Shown piece after piece: positions 12,201 to 23,245 of a stretch of DNA of 64,000 nt. The notes beneath the pieces were generated by a model. That model was not told the origin of the DNA. It saw only the letters and a program-made list of their open reading frames with translations, and did not search any database. The position numbers and the translations under genes were made by a program. Origin of the DNA: Mesorhabditis belari (lineage: Eukaryota; Nematoda; Chromadorea; Rhabditida; Rhabditidae); NCBI GenBank assembly GCA_958450365.1, contig CAUEEP010000933.1, forward strand, positions 1,807,001-1,871,000. The letters run 5' to 3'. How positions within the stretch are numbered: the first letter of the stretch is position 1; each line of letters begins with the position of its first letter.

Positions 12201-13111
12201 GTCAGCCTTGGAGATTCAGTGCTTCGGTGAACATTTGCAGTTGTCACAGTCGCCGAATAAGGTATTATTCAAGATTCACCAATGTAACCGTTCCTCTTGA
12301 CTTGAATAAAAAGGCACCTAAACTACCGTAATCGACCGGCTAACCGCTTATTCGATCAACTCAATTTTGGTCACATTGACTGAGCCTTGTGATTCTGAAT
12401 GTGATTGATTGAATATTGAATGTGATCAAAATTGAATTGCTTGGATGAAAATTGGTTGTTCGATTATGGTAGCTTGTCGAAAATAGATGTCTTTTAGGAA
12501 ATGGATTAACTAAGGATGAGGTTTTAAATGAGAAAATGACTGATGTCTGAAATCTAAATGATCTAATAAACTACTGAGATCTGATAACTTTTAGTCGATC
12601 TCCTCTTTTCCGATGGATTTTCGTGGTTTCAGCGACGGTGAACGAATGTGTGCGCAGGTTTCTTTTGAGAATTTTTTTAGGGAAAAGTTCAATTAGATTA
12701 GGTAGAAGCAGATAGAATTTGAATTCAGTCGAATTCATTAAAAATTCTTAAAAAATCATTCTTTTGAGCAATTTGGGACTTCAGGGCTGCTTTTGGAGCG
12801 AAACTGACAAGTTTTTTGAACGGTTTTTGAATGAGTTTATGGCTTAAAGAATTGATTGACCAATTTAAAGGACCGATTGACCAATTTTTGAAAAATTTTA
12901 GAGTTTAGGACAATTTTTGGCAATAATTAGACTCGATTTCTTGAGAGTTATTATGCCAATGTTTCTCCAGTTTCCCCTCAAATTTCCCCTCAAATTTCAG
13001 GTGCTCAACCAGAACTCGATCGACTTCTACTCGCATTTCCAGCAATTCGTTGAGAGTTTCGATCAATCGCCGCAGAAAAGCCAGCAGCAGCCGCAAAATA
13101 ATCTCTTGTGA
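6226..13111 (+). CDS. Cramped-like SANT/Myb-domain chromatin protein
   Basis: The start ATG (6226) directly follows TTTTTTTAG, so it is probably trans-spliced; the gene is 399 bp downstream of sti-1 on the same strand. Clear exons: 6226-6291, 6964-7101, 7550-7682, 7862-7988, 8167-8252, 8492-8601, 8664 to about 8744, then further exons from about 9299 to a last exon ending TGA 13109-13111. One or two junctions between 8745 and 9299 I could not phase. An SNT-rich, Gln-rich N terminus precedes a SANT/Myb-like domain (HWTFDEALAFYECIKTYGRD, about residues 53-110), then a conserved region (KRTTNKKYHNDCLRELLFEG), matching Cramped/CRAMP1, nuclear proteins linked to Polycomb silencing and histone gene expression. 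The C-terminal half is low-complexity, with basic KKKQSPPKKQQ and Gln-rich SPQKSQQQPQ stretches. Other SANT proteins are possible, but the SANT plus following block favours Cramped. Confidence 0.8.
6548..6722. repeat. 11-bp minisatellite in intron 1 of the Cramped-like gene
   Basis: About 16 units of ACCTTTACAAA, drifting to ACCTTTATAAA in the second half. No other function is visible. Confidence 0.9.
8362..8495 (+). repeat. 20-bp tandem repeat carrying repeated 3' splice-site sequences
   Basis: Seven units of TTGTTATTTAGCCGTTTGTT have an exact 20-bp period. Five of the seven units keep TTATTTAG/CCG (AG ending at 8371, 8411, 8431, 8451, 8491); two carry AAC instead. The last AG (8490-8491) is the acceptor that begins exon 8492-8601, so the real splice site is one unit of the array. 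Confidence 0.85.
10605..10990. repeat. 11-bp minisatellite with terminal inversion
   Basis: Many units of TGGAACCGTAT / TGGAACTGTAT / TGGGACTGTAT, interrupted by TAGATCAAAATAGGAACC. From about 10920 the unit switches to the opposite strand (GGTTCCAATACGG), so the right end can pair with the array. It lies in an intron of the Cramped-like gene. A short related stretch is present at about 47840-47890 in the globin intron. Confidence 0.85.
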
Positions 13112-13194
13112 ATTTTCGATTCGCCAATTTTGATGAGATTCCACTTTCCCGATCTCTGTACGTTTTTTTTTCCAAACAGCTCCGAATCTCGCGC

Positions 13195-13540
13195 TTTACA
13201 TGTCTGCCATGTCTTCTGTCTTCCTAACTTCTGGTACACTGCCTTGTCAGAAAACTCTTGCTGATCTGGCCATGTCCATTTCAAAATACCATTTCTCTTC
13301 AGTCTTTCGCAAATTTTCATTCAAACGACTCGTTTTTTTTTTCTACGGGGTTTTCTTTCAGCCCTGTCATGTCGATTGTGTAATTTTCCTGGCAGCAAAT
13401 CGTTTTTGAAATTTTACTACACGCAAACGGTAAATTTTTCAGGTAAACACTTTGATGAATTTGTGTTACAATTTTTTGCCGCTCAATCGCCGCAGAAAAG
13501 CCAGCAGCAGCCGCAAAATAATCTGTTGTCGTTCGAGATG
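13195..13540. pseudogene. Patchwork of duplicated pieces between two convergent genes
   Basis: Bases 13484-13530 repeat almost exactly the last codons of the Cramped-like gene (QSPQKSQQQPQNNLL, at about 13065-13108), preceded by a splice acceptor (TTTTTCAG at about 13440) and loosely similar upstream residues. Bases about 13213-13275 repeat a segment of the neighbouring AIFM3-like intron at 14440-14503 (TTCTGGTACAC, CCTTGTCAGAAAACTCTTGC). The duplicated last exon is not in frame with the upstream exon by the obvious acceptor, so it is most likely a pseudo-exon, though an alternative terminal exon is possible. Confidence 0.6.
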
Positions 13541-13873
13541 AGAGAATTTTCCAGCTGGAACTTTCGGGTGCTAGAATTCTGGCACTTCAGAATCGTCGTT
13601 AAACCCACTTTAGGCAATCTACCGTAATCTACCAATCAGCCAATTTGCATTCGATACGATTTTATTCGTTGAGCAACTTTTTACAGAGAGTTTACAAGAA
13701 GATCACACACAAATATTATGAGGAAATGTTTTTTTTGATTTTAAAAAGAGAAAGTAAAAAACTGTTAAAGTTAAGAGAGGTTATGATGTTTGTTTTTGTA
13801 AGAAAAATCTTATAAAAGAATTTTTGGCAATGGATTGACACAAAAATCGCGGAATTACAATCTTTTGGTTGAT

Positions 13874-16800
13874 TTAGTTTTTGCCTGCAACCACGGGCGC
13901 CTCGAGATAAGCCGTCCAATCGTCGTTTTTGTTTCTAAAGAGGAAATTGGTTGAGATGCTAGAATTTCTGAGCTCTGTGCATTCCAGATTGAAAAATGAT
14001 CAGTAGAAAAATCCCATTTTATTGTACCTTTCCACTTCATCTCGGGTCACGCGAATGCCGCGTTTGAAGATCTCGGCGAATGGGATTGTGGCGATCGGGT
14101 TCAGTCCGGCATCGCAAACGGCGACCACCTCGTCGTTTCTAGAAAGCAATCGATCGTTTACCGTACGTTCAAACGGTTACCATACGTTCTGACAATACTA
14201 ATGACGATTATTAAACGACTACGCGACTGTACGCCGAAATTACCGTCTGCCAAATGTTTTCTTGAGCTCACTTGATATAGTATTTGCGGAAATCGAAATC
14301 GTTCACCTCTCCCCGCGTGTACACCTCGTCATAGTCGTCGGCGAGCCCTAGAGTTAAGAGAATTGGACTAAATTCTATGATGTCGTTATCTTTTCAAGCC
14401 AAATTACAGATTTCGGAGCTAGCTGTGATCTCGGCCAGGGTTAGACTTTCCTAGTTTCTGGTACACAGCCTTGTCAGAAAACTCTTGCTGATCTGGGCCT
14501 GGCTTTTGAGACTTTTTGGCACAATTCTGCAAAGAATACCCTTCAGAGAACTCACCAACGAATCGCGATCCCCGTTCCATGAAGAAAACGGTCCAGAAGA
14601 ATGGCACAAGTGCGCCGGGATGCGGTTTACCGAGCAGGGAGTATGCGCAGAGTTCGCCTGAAAAGGAAAAATCGATGTTTAGGCTTTGACTTGTTGGTTT
14701 ACTTGGTCATTCTAGAATCTAGAATTCACAGAATCTACTCAGATCTAGACTCTAGATCATACCAGGCTTTGGCTTTGACCTCTAGATCATACCAGGCTAT
14801 GGCTTTGACTGGACACAACTGACTTGACTCTTTTGGACGTAGATTGGACGTAAACACCCATTCAAGGCTTCTATTAGAGTATTTACGGTATCTTATTTCA
14901 TTGTTATCGATCAAACCAATCAGCTGACTTACCATGTTTCTGTGCTGTTTGAAAGTGTTGAATGTTGACGTGTTTCCGATTCCAATAAGGCAATGGGAAA
15001 GAGCAGACATCGCCAATCGCATAGATATTGTGATCGTTCGTCTAATAAAGTTTTAGATAGCTTTATTAGACCTTTAGCTTTCCTCAAAGTCTTACCTGAA
15101 AATCAGCATTCACCAAAATAAAGCCCTGATTGTCGAGTTTAATATTCCCGGATTTTCGTACAAAATCCGTACTTGGAGCAACGCCTAAAGAACAATAGAA
15201 AACAACAATTTCAATCTACCAACCAATTCCAGCAATGACAACTTGTGCCGGCAGATGTCCACCGTTTTGGAGACGAACCTGGAAAGCCTGTCCTCAACTT
15301 TGAAAACTTTCCCCCCTCACCTCAATCACATTTCCCATCGAATCACCTTCGAGTGAGGCGACTCGAGCTCGCGTTTTCACCTCGACACCTTTTAAACCGA
15401 AATACTAAAGAAAACAATTGCAAATTCTTAAGCTTAAACCTTTCCCAACCTTTCTAAAAGCCATGCCGACGTCTCGCCCGAAAGCGGGCATTGGTTCTTC
15501 AGTTGCGCAAATAACTGTCACCGATTTGGCGACTTTTGAGATCGTTGACGCGGATTCCATTCCTAGAATTTTCGATTCAACTACTGGTAAACTGAACGGC
15601 GAACAACAGTTGAATTGCCGTTGAAAATTGCCGTTGAAAGATCAAAAGTAAAAGCAAAAGGTTTCTTCATCAACTCACCAATAAACGATCCACCGATCAC
15701 CACAACATCTTTGTCTTTAGCGCTCTCGACAAGCCCTTGCACATCAGAGTACTGAAAGATTTGAGAAAGATTAAAAGAAAAGGGGAGTGGGACATTTGCG
15801 CACCTTTTTTTTCCGCACCTTGCCCATTAGCGCACCTTTTTTCGCGTTTTAAAAAGCTCTAAAAAGCTAATATTAACCAATTTCTATTCCAAAAGTTGTT
15901 TTTCTAGGTAATTTTAGGGCGTAGAATCGAAATTTTGACATATCAGAGCTTGTGGAAACAAACGGACGGAGTTATACAAAGAGAAAAATCAACAATTGTA
16001 ATTCTACGCAACAATTGTAATTTGATCTAGCCGTTTTGTCTTTCAAATTGGTTCCACACGCTCTGTTATGTCAAAATTTGAATTCTACGCCCTCAAGTTA
16101 CCTAGAAAAACAACTTTTGGAATAGAAATTGGTTAATATCAGCTTTTAGAGCTTTTTAAAACGCGAAAAAAGGTGCGCTAATGGGCAAGGTGCGGCAAAA
16201 AAAGGTGCGCAAATGTCCGGGTGCGCAAAAAAAGGGTGCGCATTTGTCTCACTCCCAAACGAGCTTTTTACAAGTTATTCTTAAAGAGTTAAGAAGTTAA
16301 GAATAACTTGTAAAAAGCGCGTTTTACAAGTTATTCTGAACTCTAATAACCAAAAAGAGACGTCAAATTTTAAAAATAAAAATTGAAAAAATAAAAGCCA
16401 AGTAAATTTTTGAGAAGTAAGCTTAACTAGGGGTCTATCCCAAAACAGCGCCGTACCCAAAACAGCGCCGTACCCAAAACAGCGCCGTACCCAAAACAGC
16501 GCCGTACCCAAAACAGCGCCGTACCCAAAACAGCGCCGTACCCAAAACAGTGCCAATGCAAAAACGCCCAAAACAGCGACGAGCAAAAAAAAATTATTTT
16601 ATAGATTTTTGCTTTTGCTTTTTCTGTCCACTTTTTGTGTTTTTTAGGGTAAAAAAAAGGCGGAGAATCCGATTTTTTTTAAAGCTTTACGCATGGGAAA
16701 CCTGCGATAGCGTTTATAAAATAACCGTTTATGTTCATCATCGCTAGTGTTATGATGTTTCAGAGTCTCTTGGACTATTAATTTCATGCTATTTTAATGT

Positions 16801-19800
16801 CGTTTTTTTATGCATCGTTTAATTGTTATCGTTTATTGTCGTTGGTCATGTTATTTTTAAATAAATTATCAAAATTAAAAGCTGCTAATAAAAAAAATGA
16901 GTTTACATTGTAAAAGAAAAAAAACTTTGTTTTGCATCGGCGCTGTTTTGGGCGTTTTTGCATTGGCGCTGTTTTGGGTACGGCGCTATTTTGGGTGGCG
17001 CTGTTTTGGTCGCCGTTGTTTTGGTCGGCGCTATTTTGGCGGCGCTCTTTTGGGATAGACCCTTAACTAGCTTTTGAGAAGCTAGAAGCACGTTGTACAC
17101 CTATGAACGTTCGGGTTATCGTCTATAAGTCTGTCAATATGTGAAAAAAAAGAAAAGAAAAGAAAACAAGATCAAAAACCAGATCAAAACCAGATCAAAT
17201 CAAATCAAATCAAAACAAAACACAAACCTCTCTCACATAGTAAATGTTCTTCAGATTTGCCCCAGGATCTGTCAACTTTCGAACGGTTCCTGTGAATATT
17301 CAAATTTCGAAAAATATTCAAATCTTTCAATTACCTCCTGTAGCTATGACTAATTTCGAATATTTTAACTCTTCCCCATTCTCTAATTCGATCGTTTTTG
17401 TTGTGGCATCGATTTTAAGAACCTAAATAGAGTAAATTCGGTGAAAATCGAGCTATTTTACTACTTTTGTCTTTGTTCGGACAGTGATTTTTCTCTCTTG
17501 ATAAAAATCGTCCAATCGGTGACGAATTGCATCAATTTGTACGTCGAAATTCTGAAAATTATGCTCCGTTTATTGTGGCTTCAATTTTCGCTTCGATTTG
17601 GCTTCGATTTGGCTTTGATTTGGCTTCAATTTTCGCTTTTAGACCGTTTCGATTCCATGATACAAAACGGAAACTATTTTTATACTAACTACCACAAATA
17701 CTGTAATAGTAGTACTCCCAGCCTCATAATGACGGTGCGGAGTGTTGCGTAGGCTGGCTTTGAACGAGTTTTTCTCGACACTGGTTTATGCTACAATGCT
17801 CGTTTAAATATCAAAAAATAGCCCTGAATTTCAGTTATTTTTTGATATTTAAACGAACATTGTAGCATAAACCAGTGTCGAGAAAAACGCATTCAAAGCC
17901 AGACTACGCAACACTCCGCACCGTCATTATGGGGGTGCGGTACTATTACAGTATTTACGGTAGGTAATCATTAGATTAATAGTTTCCTAATAAGCACTGT
18001 AATAACCTTAATAATGTGATTTGTCTGTTTTTCAAAAAAGTAAAGGGGTTTTCTGGTGACCGGACTCGAACGCATCCTAAAATTCCTTTACGGTAGGTAT
18101 GGTAATATCTATTTCATATTTCATATATATTACCATACCTACCGTAAACCGTAAAAGAGGCTTTTGGCGGATCTGAAACTGAATTTGTATCTGTTTTTAG
18201 GTCTATCTTGGCTTTGAGAGCTTGCAGAACTGGAGATTTCGAGTTGGCTACTCATTCGCTATCGGGATTAGAGTTGGCTATTGGTCTAGTTACTAAACTA
18301 GAACTAAAGACCCTAGAACTAAAGAACTTTGATCTTTCGATAACCTTGCTCAACATGACTCGATCATAGGGTGGATGCTCATCTTGCGTTATCATCACAA
18401 TCGGCGTTGTGCAACCGAGCAATCGCAAAGTTTCAGTCAATGAATCCGCTGAGGGTCCTAAAAACGAGTTTTTAACCTTAAAAACGAATTTTTAACCTCA
18501 AAAAGCTTCAATCTGGAACGCACTAGAATCATTTTATCAAAAAAATCACTGGTGTTCTTGAGATTTTCCATTTTCAATGATTTCCTGACCTCCACCGATG
18601 ACAACAATTGGATTCTCCTTTTTCTCGATCACTTTTGGCGCTTTTCGTGTTCGTCGATCGTTTCCCAGCCGTTTCTCGGTGCTTTTCAGGAATAATTTCC
18701 CGTTTCTGTTCTCAATCTTAACCAAGATTAATAGTTTTTAAAAAAAATAAAAAAACCTGATACGAGTTGATCGAATCGAAACCGGGAAACTCTTCGATGT
18801 CTCCAGTTTTCAACGAAAAACATGCGCCATGAAGTGGGCAACGAATTTTCCCCTCGTAAACGAAACCTCAAATCGATTTCTTTAAAGAATAGAGTTGATT
18901 TTAAAGAAGCTAGAGCTGATTTTAAAGAATAGAGCTAAGAATAGAGCTGATTTTAAAGAGCTAGAGCTGATTTTAAAGAGCTAGAGTTGATTTTAAAGAA
19001 TAGAGCTAAGAATAGAGCCGATTTTCACTAAATCTAAAGCTTAAACCAATAAAACTCGAGTTTCACTTGATCAACTCAACAAAATGATGATCGTTAATCG
19101 ATTCACCGTCTCTGAAAACCCCTAGGTGGGGAATTTTCAACTGAAAAGCTTCTTTTTAATCTATAAACAAAGCAAAAGAAGGGAAATCCCTTTGTGTTCT
19201 TTCTGCGCGCACAAAATCGCTCTCAATTTGGCATCCCCCTTAGAGTAGACCCCTTAAAACAACTCCACCTTAGAGAATCGATTACACTGATTCTGAATCT
19301 GTTTTCAGTTTTTTCTCTGGAGGCTTGTAACTCGTGATTTTTGGCTTTTAGCTTTAAGCTTTTTTTCAAGCTTTAGCTCTTACTTAAGTTCATTTTTTTG
19401 CTAGGCATCAAGCTGGGGGCTTAGTGCATTGCCAAAGCTCTCGACTACGGATCGAAACCATCCTGGTTCGATTCCCGTCATTGTCAAATTAATTTTGTTT
19501 TTCTTAATTTAACTCAAAATGATATTGGAAATAGTAAAAAGATGAAATTAATGATTTTTTTTTTTGATTGAATCTTTAATTATAAGCAATCCCAGATTGC
19601 CAAATTAAGAGATTGGCTAAGAGATCAAAAGAGATTGGCTAATTTGATCTCTGAGATGTCTCTGAGATCTCAGCTACTCGTTTACCGTTGTTTACCGAAA
19701 GATTGTTTCCCAATTTTCTCTATATTCTCTATATTCTTTGGGGATTTCTTTGTGATAATGATAAAATAGTAAATTCGATTTCTTTGCCTACCTTTAATCA

Positions 19801-20709
19801 ATGGGAAATTGTAATGGGAGCAGAGAGCGTTCACGCAAAAGATTGTACCCTTGTCGTTCACCAAAAGCAACTTTCGACCATCAACTTCGATTTCTTTACG
19901 TCTGTAAAGATGAAAAGTTTCATTAGAAATTGTTCTCGAGTAAATACTGTAATCGTCGTACAGTCGCGTAGTCGCAAAAAAACGTACAGTTTTTTGTATT
20001 TCATTTTTTTCAAAGCGCTCGTACTTTCAAAAAATGCGTCTTTCGTATCAAAAAATAGCCCTGAATTTCAGCTATTTTTTGATACCAAAGATAATGACGG
20101 TGCGGAGTGTTGCGTAGTCTAGCTTTGAACGAGTTTTTCTCGACACTGGTTTCTGCTACAATGCTCGTTTAGGTATCAAAAAATAACTGAAATTCAGGGC
20201 TATCTTTTGATACCTTAACGAGCATTGTAGCTTAAACCAGTATCGAGAAAGACTCGTTCAAAGCAAGCCTACCAAAAAACCCCTTCAAAGCTAGCCTACG
20301 CAACACTCCGCACCGTCATTATGGGGGCTGGGGTACTATTATAGTAGAGAGCGTTCACGCAAAAGATTGCACCCTTGTCGTTCACCAAAAGCAACTTTCG
20401 ACCATCAACTTCGATTTCTTTACGTCTGTAAAGATGAAAAGTTTCATTAGAATTTGTTCTCGAGTAATTATTTTTTTAAAAAGACATCGATTTTCTTTTA
20501 TTTAACAATTAACGAGATTTTAATGCCTTTTTGATATAAAGCTTATTGAATTTTAACAAAAATCGAGCTAGACAGCTAAACAAAACTCACTCCCCAGGTG
20601 GTAGCTCGTCAACTGAACAGAGCTCTTGTTCAATGACTGGCGAGTCGTCGATGCCGATCTCTTTCCCCTCCGCTGTCAATCCCTTTGATGGGGGACAACA
20701 AAAAGGCAT
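13874..20709 (-). CDS. AIFM3-like Rieske [2Fe-2S] / FAD-NAD(H) oxidoreductase
   Basis: Minus-strand gene with about a dozen exons; start ATG at 20709-20707 behind an acceptor (CTCTTTTAG), stop TAA at 13876-13874. Exon 1 is 20591-20709 and exon 2 is 19792-19901. The N-terminal Rieske domain shows the first ligand pair in NALCSHYNFPL (exon 2) and the second in RCPLHGACFSL (about 18800-18870). A pyridine-nucleotide disulphide oxidoreductase domain follows (NPIVVIGGG, PPYDRVMLSK at about 18350-18480), and the C-terminal reductase part includes VPFFWTVFF (14560-14660) and YYIKNDEVVAVCDAG (about 14090-14330). This order is that of AIFM3/AIFL, thought to act as a redox protein linked to mitochondria and cell death. 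The N terminus (MPFCCPPSKG) has no obvious mitochondrial presequence. Introns hold three MITE-like elements and a partial duplicate of exon 2. A ferredoxin reductase-like role is the alternative reading. Confidence 0.88.
15783..16256. mobile_element. MITE family with GGGAGTGGGACA ends, copy 1
   Basis: A 474-bp inverted repeat starts GGGAGTGGGACATTTGCGCA and ends TGTCTCACTCCC. Both arms carry GGTGCGC and TTGCCCATTAGCGCACC words, then an AT-rich inner palindrome around CAACAATTGTAATTCTACGC. A second copy lies at 50369-50859. No ORF, so it is a non-autonomous element. It lies in an AIFM3-like intron. Confidence 0.85.
16423..17070. mobile_element. hAT-type MITE with 8-bp target duplication
   Basis: The element spans 16431-17062. 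Its ends are perfect inverted repeats, GGGTCTATCCCAAAA and TTTTGGGATAGACCC. It is flanked by identical 8-bp direct repeats TTAACTAG (16423-16430 and 17063-17070), the target-site length of hAT transposons. Subterminal regions are minisatellites of CAAAACAGCGCCGTACC (17 bp) on the left and complementary GGCGCTGTTTTGG units on the right. No transposase is encoded. Confidence 0.88.
17696..17956. mobile_element. Palindromic MITE with AAATACTGTAAT ends, copy 1
   Basis: Ends AAATACTGTAATAGTA and TACTATTACAGTATTT are inverted. The arms continue through CATAATGACGGTGCGGAGTG and TTTTTCTCGACACTGGTTTA to a central TATCAAAAAATA palindrome. It is about 261 bp with no ORF. A second, rearranged copy lies at 19936-20344. 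Confidence 0.85.
18087..18148. repeat. Short perfect hairpin in AIFM3-like intron
   Basis: Arms TTTACGGTAGGTATGGTAAT and ATTACCATACCTACCGTAAA (20 bp, perfect) flank an AT-rich spacer of about 22 bases. Confidence 0.85.
18880..19030. repeat. Degenerate AGAGCTGATTTTAAAGA repeat
   Basis: About six irregular units of AGAGCTGATTTTAAAG alternating with AATAGAGCTAAG, inside an AIFM3-like intron. Confidence 0.8.
19415..19500 (+). tRNA. tRNA-like Pol III unit (degenerate)
   Basis: A tRNA-like stretch has GGCTTAGTGC as a weak A box and a perfect B box GGTTCGATTCC (19469-19479), followed by a TTTTGTTTTT tract. A four-base stem TCGA encloses the loop CTACGGA, giving a possible ACG (Arg) anticodon. Acceptor and D stems do not pair convincingly, so it is probably a tRNA pseudogene or SINE-like unit. 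It lies in an intron of the opposite-strand AIFM3-like gene. Confidence 0.4.
19936..20344. mobile_element. Palindromic MITE, copy 2, between duplicated Rieske exon pieces
   Basis: Same family as 17696-17956 (ATAATGACGGTGCGGAGTG, TTTTTCTCGACACTGGTTT, TATCAAAAAATA). It is longer and rearranged: an extra palindrome lies at its left and CCAAAAAACCCCTTCAAAGC is inserted near its right end. It is flanked on both sides by copies of the same 122-bp host sequence. Confidence 0.8.
20345..20466 (-). pseudogene. Truncated duplicate of the first Rieske exon
   Basis: It repeats 19812-19935 with only a few changes: splice acceptor (TTTACAG), codons RKEIEVDGRKLLLVNDKG and FCVNAL, plus adjoining intron. The copy stops at 20345, exactly before the Cys-Ser-His codons of the iron-sulphur ligand pair, where the MITE begins. 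Splicing into it would give a protein without the first cluster ligands, so I read it as a pseudo-exon. Confidence 0.85.
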
Positions 20710-21229
20710 TCCAGTTGAATTACTTGAAAACGAAACTAAAAGAGGAAAGATTTAAAAAGTGGAAATGACGATCTGGAGGGCACAATGAGATTTGAGAATA
20801 GAAAGAAGACGATTGGAGAAACGAGGAAAGTTTTTTAGTTTCAAAATTGACTTCAGCTAAATATCTTTTGAATTAGAAAAGGAATTTAAAAAGTAAATAA
20901 AGATTTGGAGACTATGGAAATCACAAAATCATAAAAAGGCAAGGTCAAAGAAAAAAAAGAAAAAATGAAGACTGAAGAAATTTGGCAGACTAAGAAAAAC
21001 TAATAGGATTTGTTTGCAATGATTTGCTTGAGAAAAAAATGAGAAACTTGAAAGACTTTCGTTTTATTTTCGTTTTCAGCAATGTTTCCTTCAAAATTGC
21101 CAGCCAAAATTCGTGATTTTCGATGATTTTTCGAAAATTTGAACGAATTTACGCATTTTTTTGGTGAAATTGATAAGATCGACTCATTTTTGTGTAGTTT
21201 ATGAAAGAAAAAGAAGAAAAAGAAAAGCT

Positions 21230-22510
21230 GATCAAGGGAAACTGGAGTGCACAGAGGGAGAATTTCCATTGAAAACGATTCAAATTGAAATTTGAAACAT
21301 TTCAAGTTTCACGGTGAAAAGTTGCGTAACTGAACCGGGCCTGGTTTCTGGTCTTACCGATTTTTCATTTGTTTTTAGCAATTTGGATAGCATGACATCC
21401 AGATTCACTGAAAAGCGCAATCATTTTTTATTTAATGAACAAATTTGAATAGGAAAGTGATTGAAGGGAGAATTGGGTAATTGAACCGGCCGGCTTTCTG
21501 TTAAATTTCTGTTTTCTTTCTTTTAAATTGTTGTGTGTGTTCCAGATTGGGGGAAAAGTAAAAGAAAGTTGTGATAGCAATGCAGAAAATTGGTGAATAA
21601 GTTCAATGAGTTTAATAAGTGAAAAGTGAACAAAAAAAATGAGAAAAGCTCAAGTTACCAACAAAAAATTTCACTTTCTTTCTTTTTCTTTTCCTTTTTT
21701 TTGAGAAAAGCGATGAAAAGCTGAGAAAAGCAGAGAAAAGAGGCAAAAGAAACGAGTCTTTTCTTTCTTTCTTTCTCTTATTTATACTTTAATGGAGGAA
21801 TATCGATTGAGAAGGTGAGAAATTGAATCGAAATAAGTTCAAAGCTATTTCATATCATTTCAGAGTTCTTTCAGGGCTATGACCAATTTTTTAAGCAAAG
21901 CTGGAACGCACAGAGCGAGAATTTTCATTGAAAACGAGAATTTGAAAGATTTCAAATTTCACAATGAAAAGTTGCGTAACTGAACCGGGCCTGGTTTCTG
22001 GTCTTGCCGATTTTTCATTTGTTTTTATCAATTTGAATAGCATGACATCCAGCTTCACTGAAAAACGCAATCATTTTTTATTTAAGGCACAAATTTGAAT
22101 AGAAAAGTGGTTGAAGGGAGAATTGGGACATTTCACGACATTTCAAGAGTTCTTTCAGCGCTATGACCAAATTTTTAAGCAAAGCTGGAACGCACAGAAA
22201 GTAAATTTCCATTGAAAACGAGACTTTGAAACATTTCAAGTTTAACGGTGAAAAGTTGCGTAACTGAACCGGGCCTGGTTTCTGGTCTTGCCAGTTTCTT
22301 CATTTGTTTTTAGCAATTTGGTTAGCATGACATCCAGATTCACTGAAAAACGCAATCATTTTTTATTTGAGGAACAAATTTGAATAGAAAAGTGATTGAA
22401 GGCAGAATTGGGTAATTGAACGACTAAATTTCTGTTGAATTTCTGTTTTCTTTCTTTTAAATTGTTGTGTGCGTTCCAGATTGGAGGAAAAGTAAAAGAA
22501 AGTTATGATA
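21230..22510. repeat. Three diverged copies of a long intergenic repeat
   Basis: Copies start near 21230, 21890 and 22185. Each has CTGGAGTGCACAGAG or CTGGAACGCACAGA, then GAAAAGTTGCGTAACTGAAC, CGGGCCTGGTTTCTGGTCTT and AGCATGACATCCAG. Copies 1 and 3 continue to a TGTTCCAGATTGG or CGTTCCAGATTGG element. No ORF is conserved among them. Confidence 0.8.
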
Positions 22511-22929
22511 ACAATACAGATGTAGAATAGAAAAGTGATTGAAGGCAGAATTGGGTAACTGAACAGGTAAATTTCTGATTGTTAGCCGATTTTTAAAAAG
22601 ATCTCCCTAAAATGAGCTCCAGATTGCTCAAAAAAGCGAATAAATTGTGGAAAGCGAGCTTTTGAAAGAAAATAATGGATTGAAATGATTGACGATTTTA
22701 GGGAACTTTCATTTGAACTGAAACACTCGAAAAATATCAAAGAAAAGGGAAAAGGGAAAAAATCGGTTTTAGATTCGGTTTTCTCTTGTTTTTTCTTGAT
22801 TTCTTGTCTAATTTGATTTCAAAGACGTAAAAGAAATCGACTGATTGACAAGAAAATGGCAAGAAAACCGCTTGAACAGAGTGCAACAAGAAATAATGGG
22901 AATTTTGAGGAATTAACGGACTTTTAAAG

Positions 22930-23245
22930 AGTTCATTCAACAATCTGGATGTCACAGTTGAAAATGGGGCACAAATTTTAAGGTAATGGCTTTTTTCGAC
23001 TCAAGCGCCAACTTCGATACGAGTTTGGTGGGAAATTTCGGGAATTTTGACAAAACTCATGCATTCTAAAGAATTTTTTAAGCAATCTGGATGTCACAGT
23101 TGAAAAATATGTGAAAATTACAGGAATAAACTTCTTTTTGACTCAAGCACTAACTTCGATACGAGTTTGGTAGGAAATTTCGGGAATTTTGATGAAACGA
23201 ATAATTCTGAAAAGCTTTTTAATCTATCTGGATGTCACACTTGAA
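22930..23245. repeat. Three copies of a ~143-bp repeat with CTGGATGTCACA
   Basis: CTGGATGTCAC occurs at 22945, 23087 and 23228, each followed by a GTTGAAAA or CTTGAAAA tract. Between them, two copies of AACTTCGATACGAGTTTGG and GAAATTTCGGGAATTTTGA are shared. Confidence 0.85.
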
